Of a stretch of DNA of 64,000 nucleotides, positions 63,834-64,000 are shown piece after piece. The DNA is from Guillardia theta CCMP2712. Taxonomy: Eukaryota > Cryptophyceae > Pyrenomonadales > Geminigeraceae. The notes below the pieces were generated by a model. It did no database searches and was not told the origin of the DNA. It saw only the letters and a program-made list of their open reading frames with translations. Position 1 is the stretch's first letter. Every line of letters starts with the position of its first letter. The stretch is from assembly GCF_000315625.1 (NCBI RefSeq), contig NW_005434611.1:121523-185522 (forward strand). Direction: 5' to 3'. Made by a program: the position numbers and the translations under genes.

Positions 63834-64000
63834 GTTGGATTGGTGTCGCTGTTTGTTCCCCCTCAAGTTTTAAAAAGAGTCTATATATTATTTTGTAGGA
63901 CAGAAGTTTGCCTCTGGTAGAAACATTACTATTTCAATAATATATTTCTATTGGGATTCCTGTAGCTCGTACAAACTTTCCTTTAACTGGTACTTCGCTT

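Overview
The window looks like nuclear DNA of a microbial eukaryote, most likely a cryptophyte alga of the Guillardia type (inference). The evidence is many GT-AG introns, pyrimidine-rich on the sense strand and often under 50 nt; a 100-N scaffold gap; eukaryotic families (eukaryotic-type FGAM synthase, phospholipid scramblase, SLC6 transporter, C11orf65/MFI-like IQ protein, FUT8-like glycosyltransferase); mitochondrial-type leader peptides; and introns packed with penta- and hexanucleotide microsatellites. Exon models below were built by hand from reading frame, splice dinucleotides and phase.

Layout. 0-8.2 kb: two plus-strand genes of unknown function, the second a long coiled-coil protein. 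8.6-9.85 kb (minus): a Gln/Tyr/Val-repeat protein. 11.3-14.65 kb (plus): a TPR-like protein fused to a GT4 glycosyltransferase. 14.8-17.3 kb (minus): a probable mitochondrial ribosomal protein of the mS45/Bot1p type. 19.7-23.3 kb (plus): a mitochondrial FAD/4Fe-4S D-lactate-type dehydrogenase. 23.4-24.3 kb (minus): an acidic protein. 25.1-26.0 kb (plus): a small predicted organellar protein. 26.2-27.0 kb (minus): an MFI-like protein. 28.0-33.1 kb (plus): a secreted/Golgi EGF plus fucosyltransferase-like protein. 37.8-39.1 kb (plus): a double Zn2Cys6 protein. 42.9-43.1 kb (plus): the last exon of an unresolved gene. 43.2-47.0 kb (minus): an SLC6-family symporter with a coiled-coil tail. 48.4-50.9 kb (plus): a class I aminotransferase of the VAS1/ISS1 type, crossed by the gap. 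51.1-56.0 kb (minus): PurL. 57.9-62.0 kb (plus): a large dynamin-like GTPase fused to an OTU-like domain. 62.9-63.8 kb (minus): phospholipid scramblase.

From 8 kb onward the genes mostly alternate plus/minus. They form tail-to-tail pairs separated by about 80-400 bp (925 bp for the last pair), and the pairs are separated by 0.8-2.4 kb head-to-head spacers. Several of these spacers, plus the long 33.1-37.8 kb gap, carry unusual islands rich in GGGGTA/TACCCC words that belong to no gene.

The most unusual gene is the GTPase-OTU fusion at 57,948-61,962. It is 1,321 residues long with one 49-nt intron, while its neighbours have many. It has G1, G2 and G3 motifs, an OTU-like Asp-x-x-Cys box whose terminal catalytic His appears lost, and a change in base composition inside the reading frame. 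Other points of note are very short (29-30 nt) introns supported by phase and homology, complementary inverted pentanucleotide tracts in two introns of one gene, a (GA)n microsatellite translated inside a conserved domain, and several single-base frame breaks.
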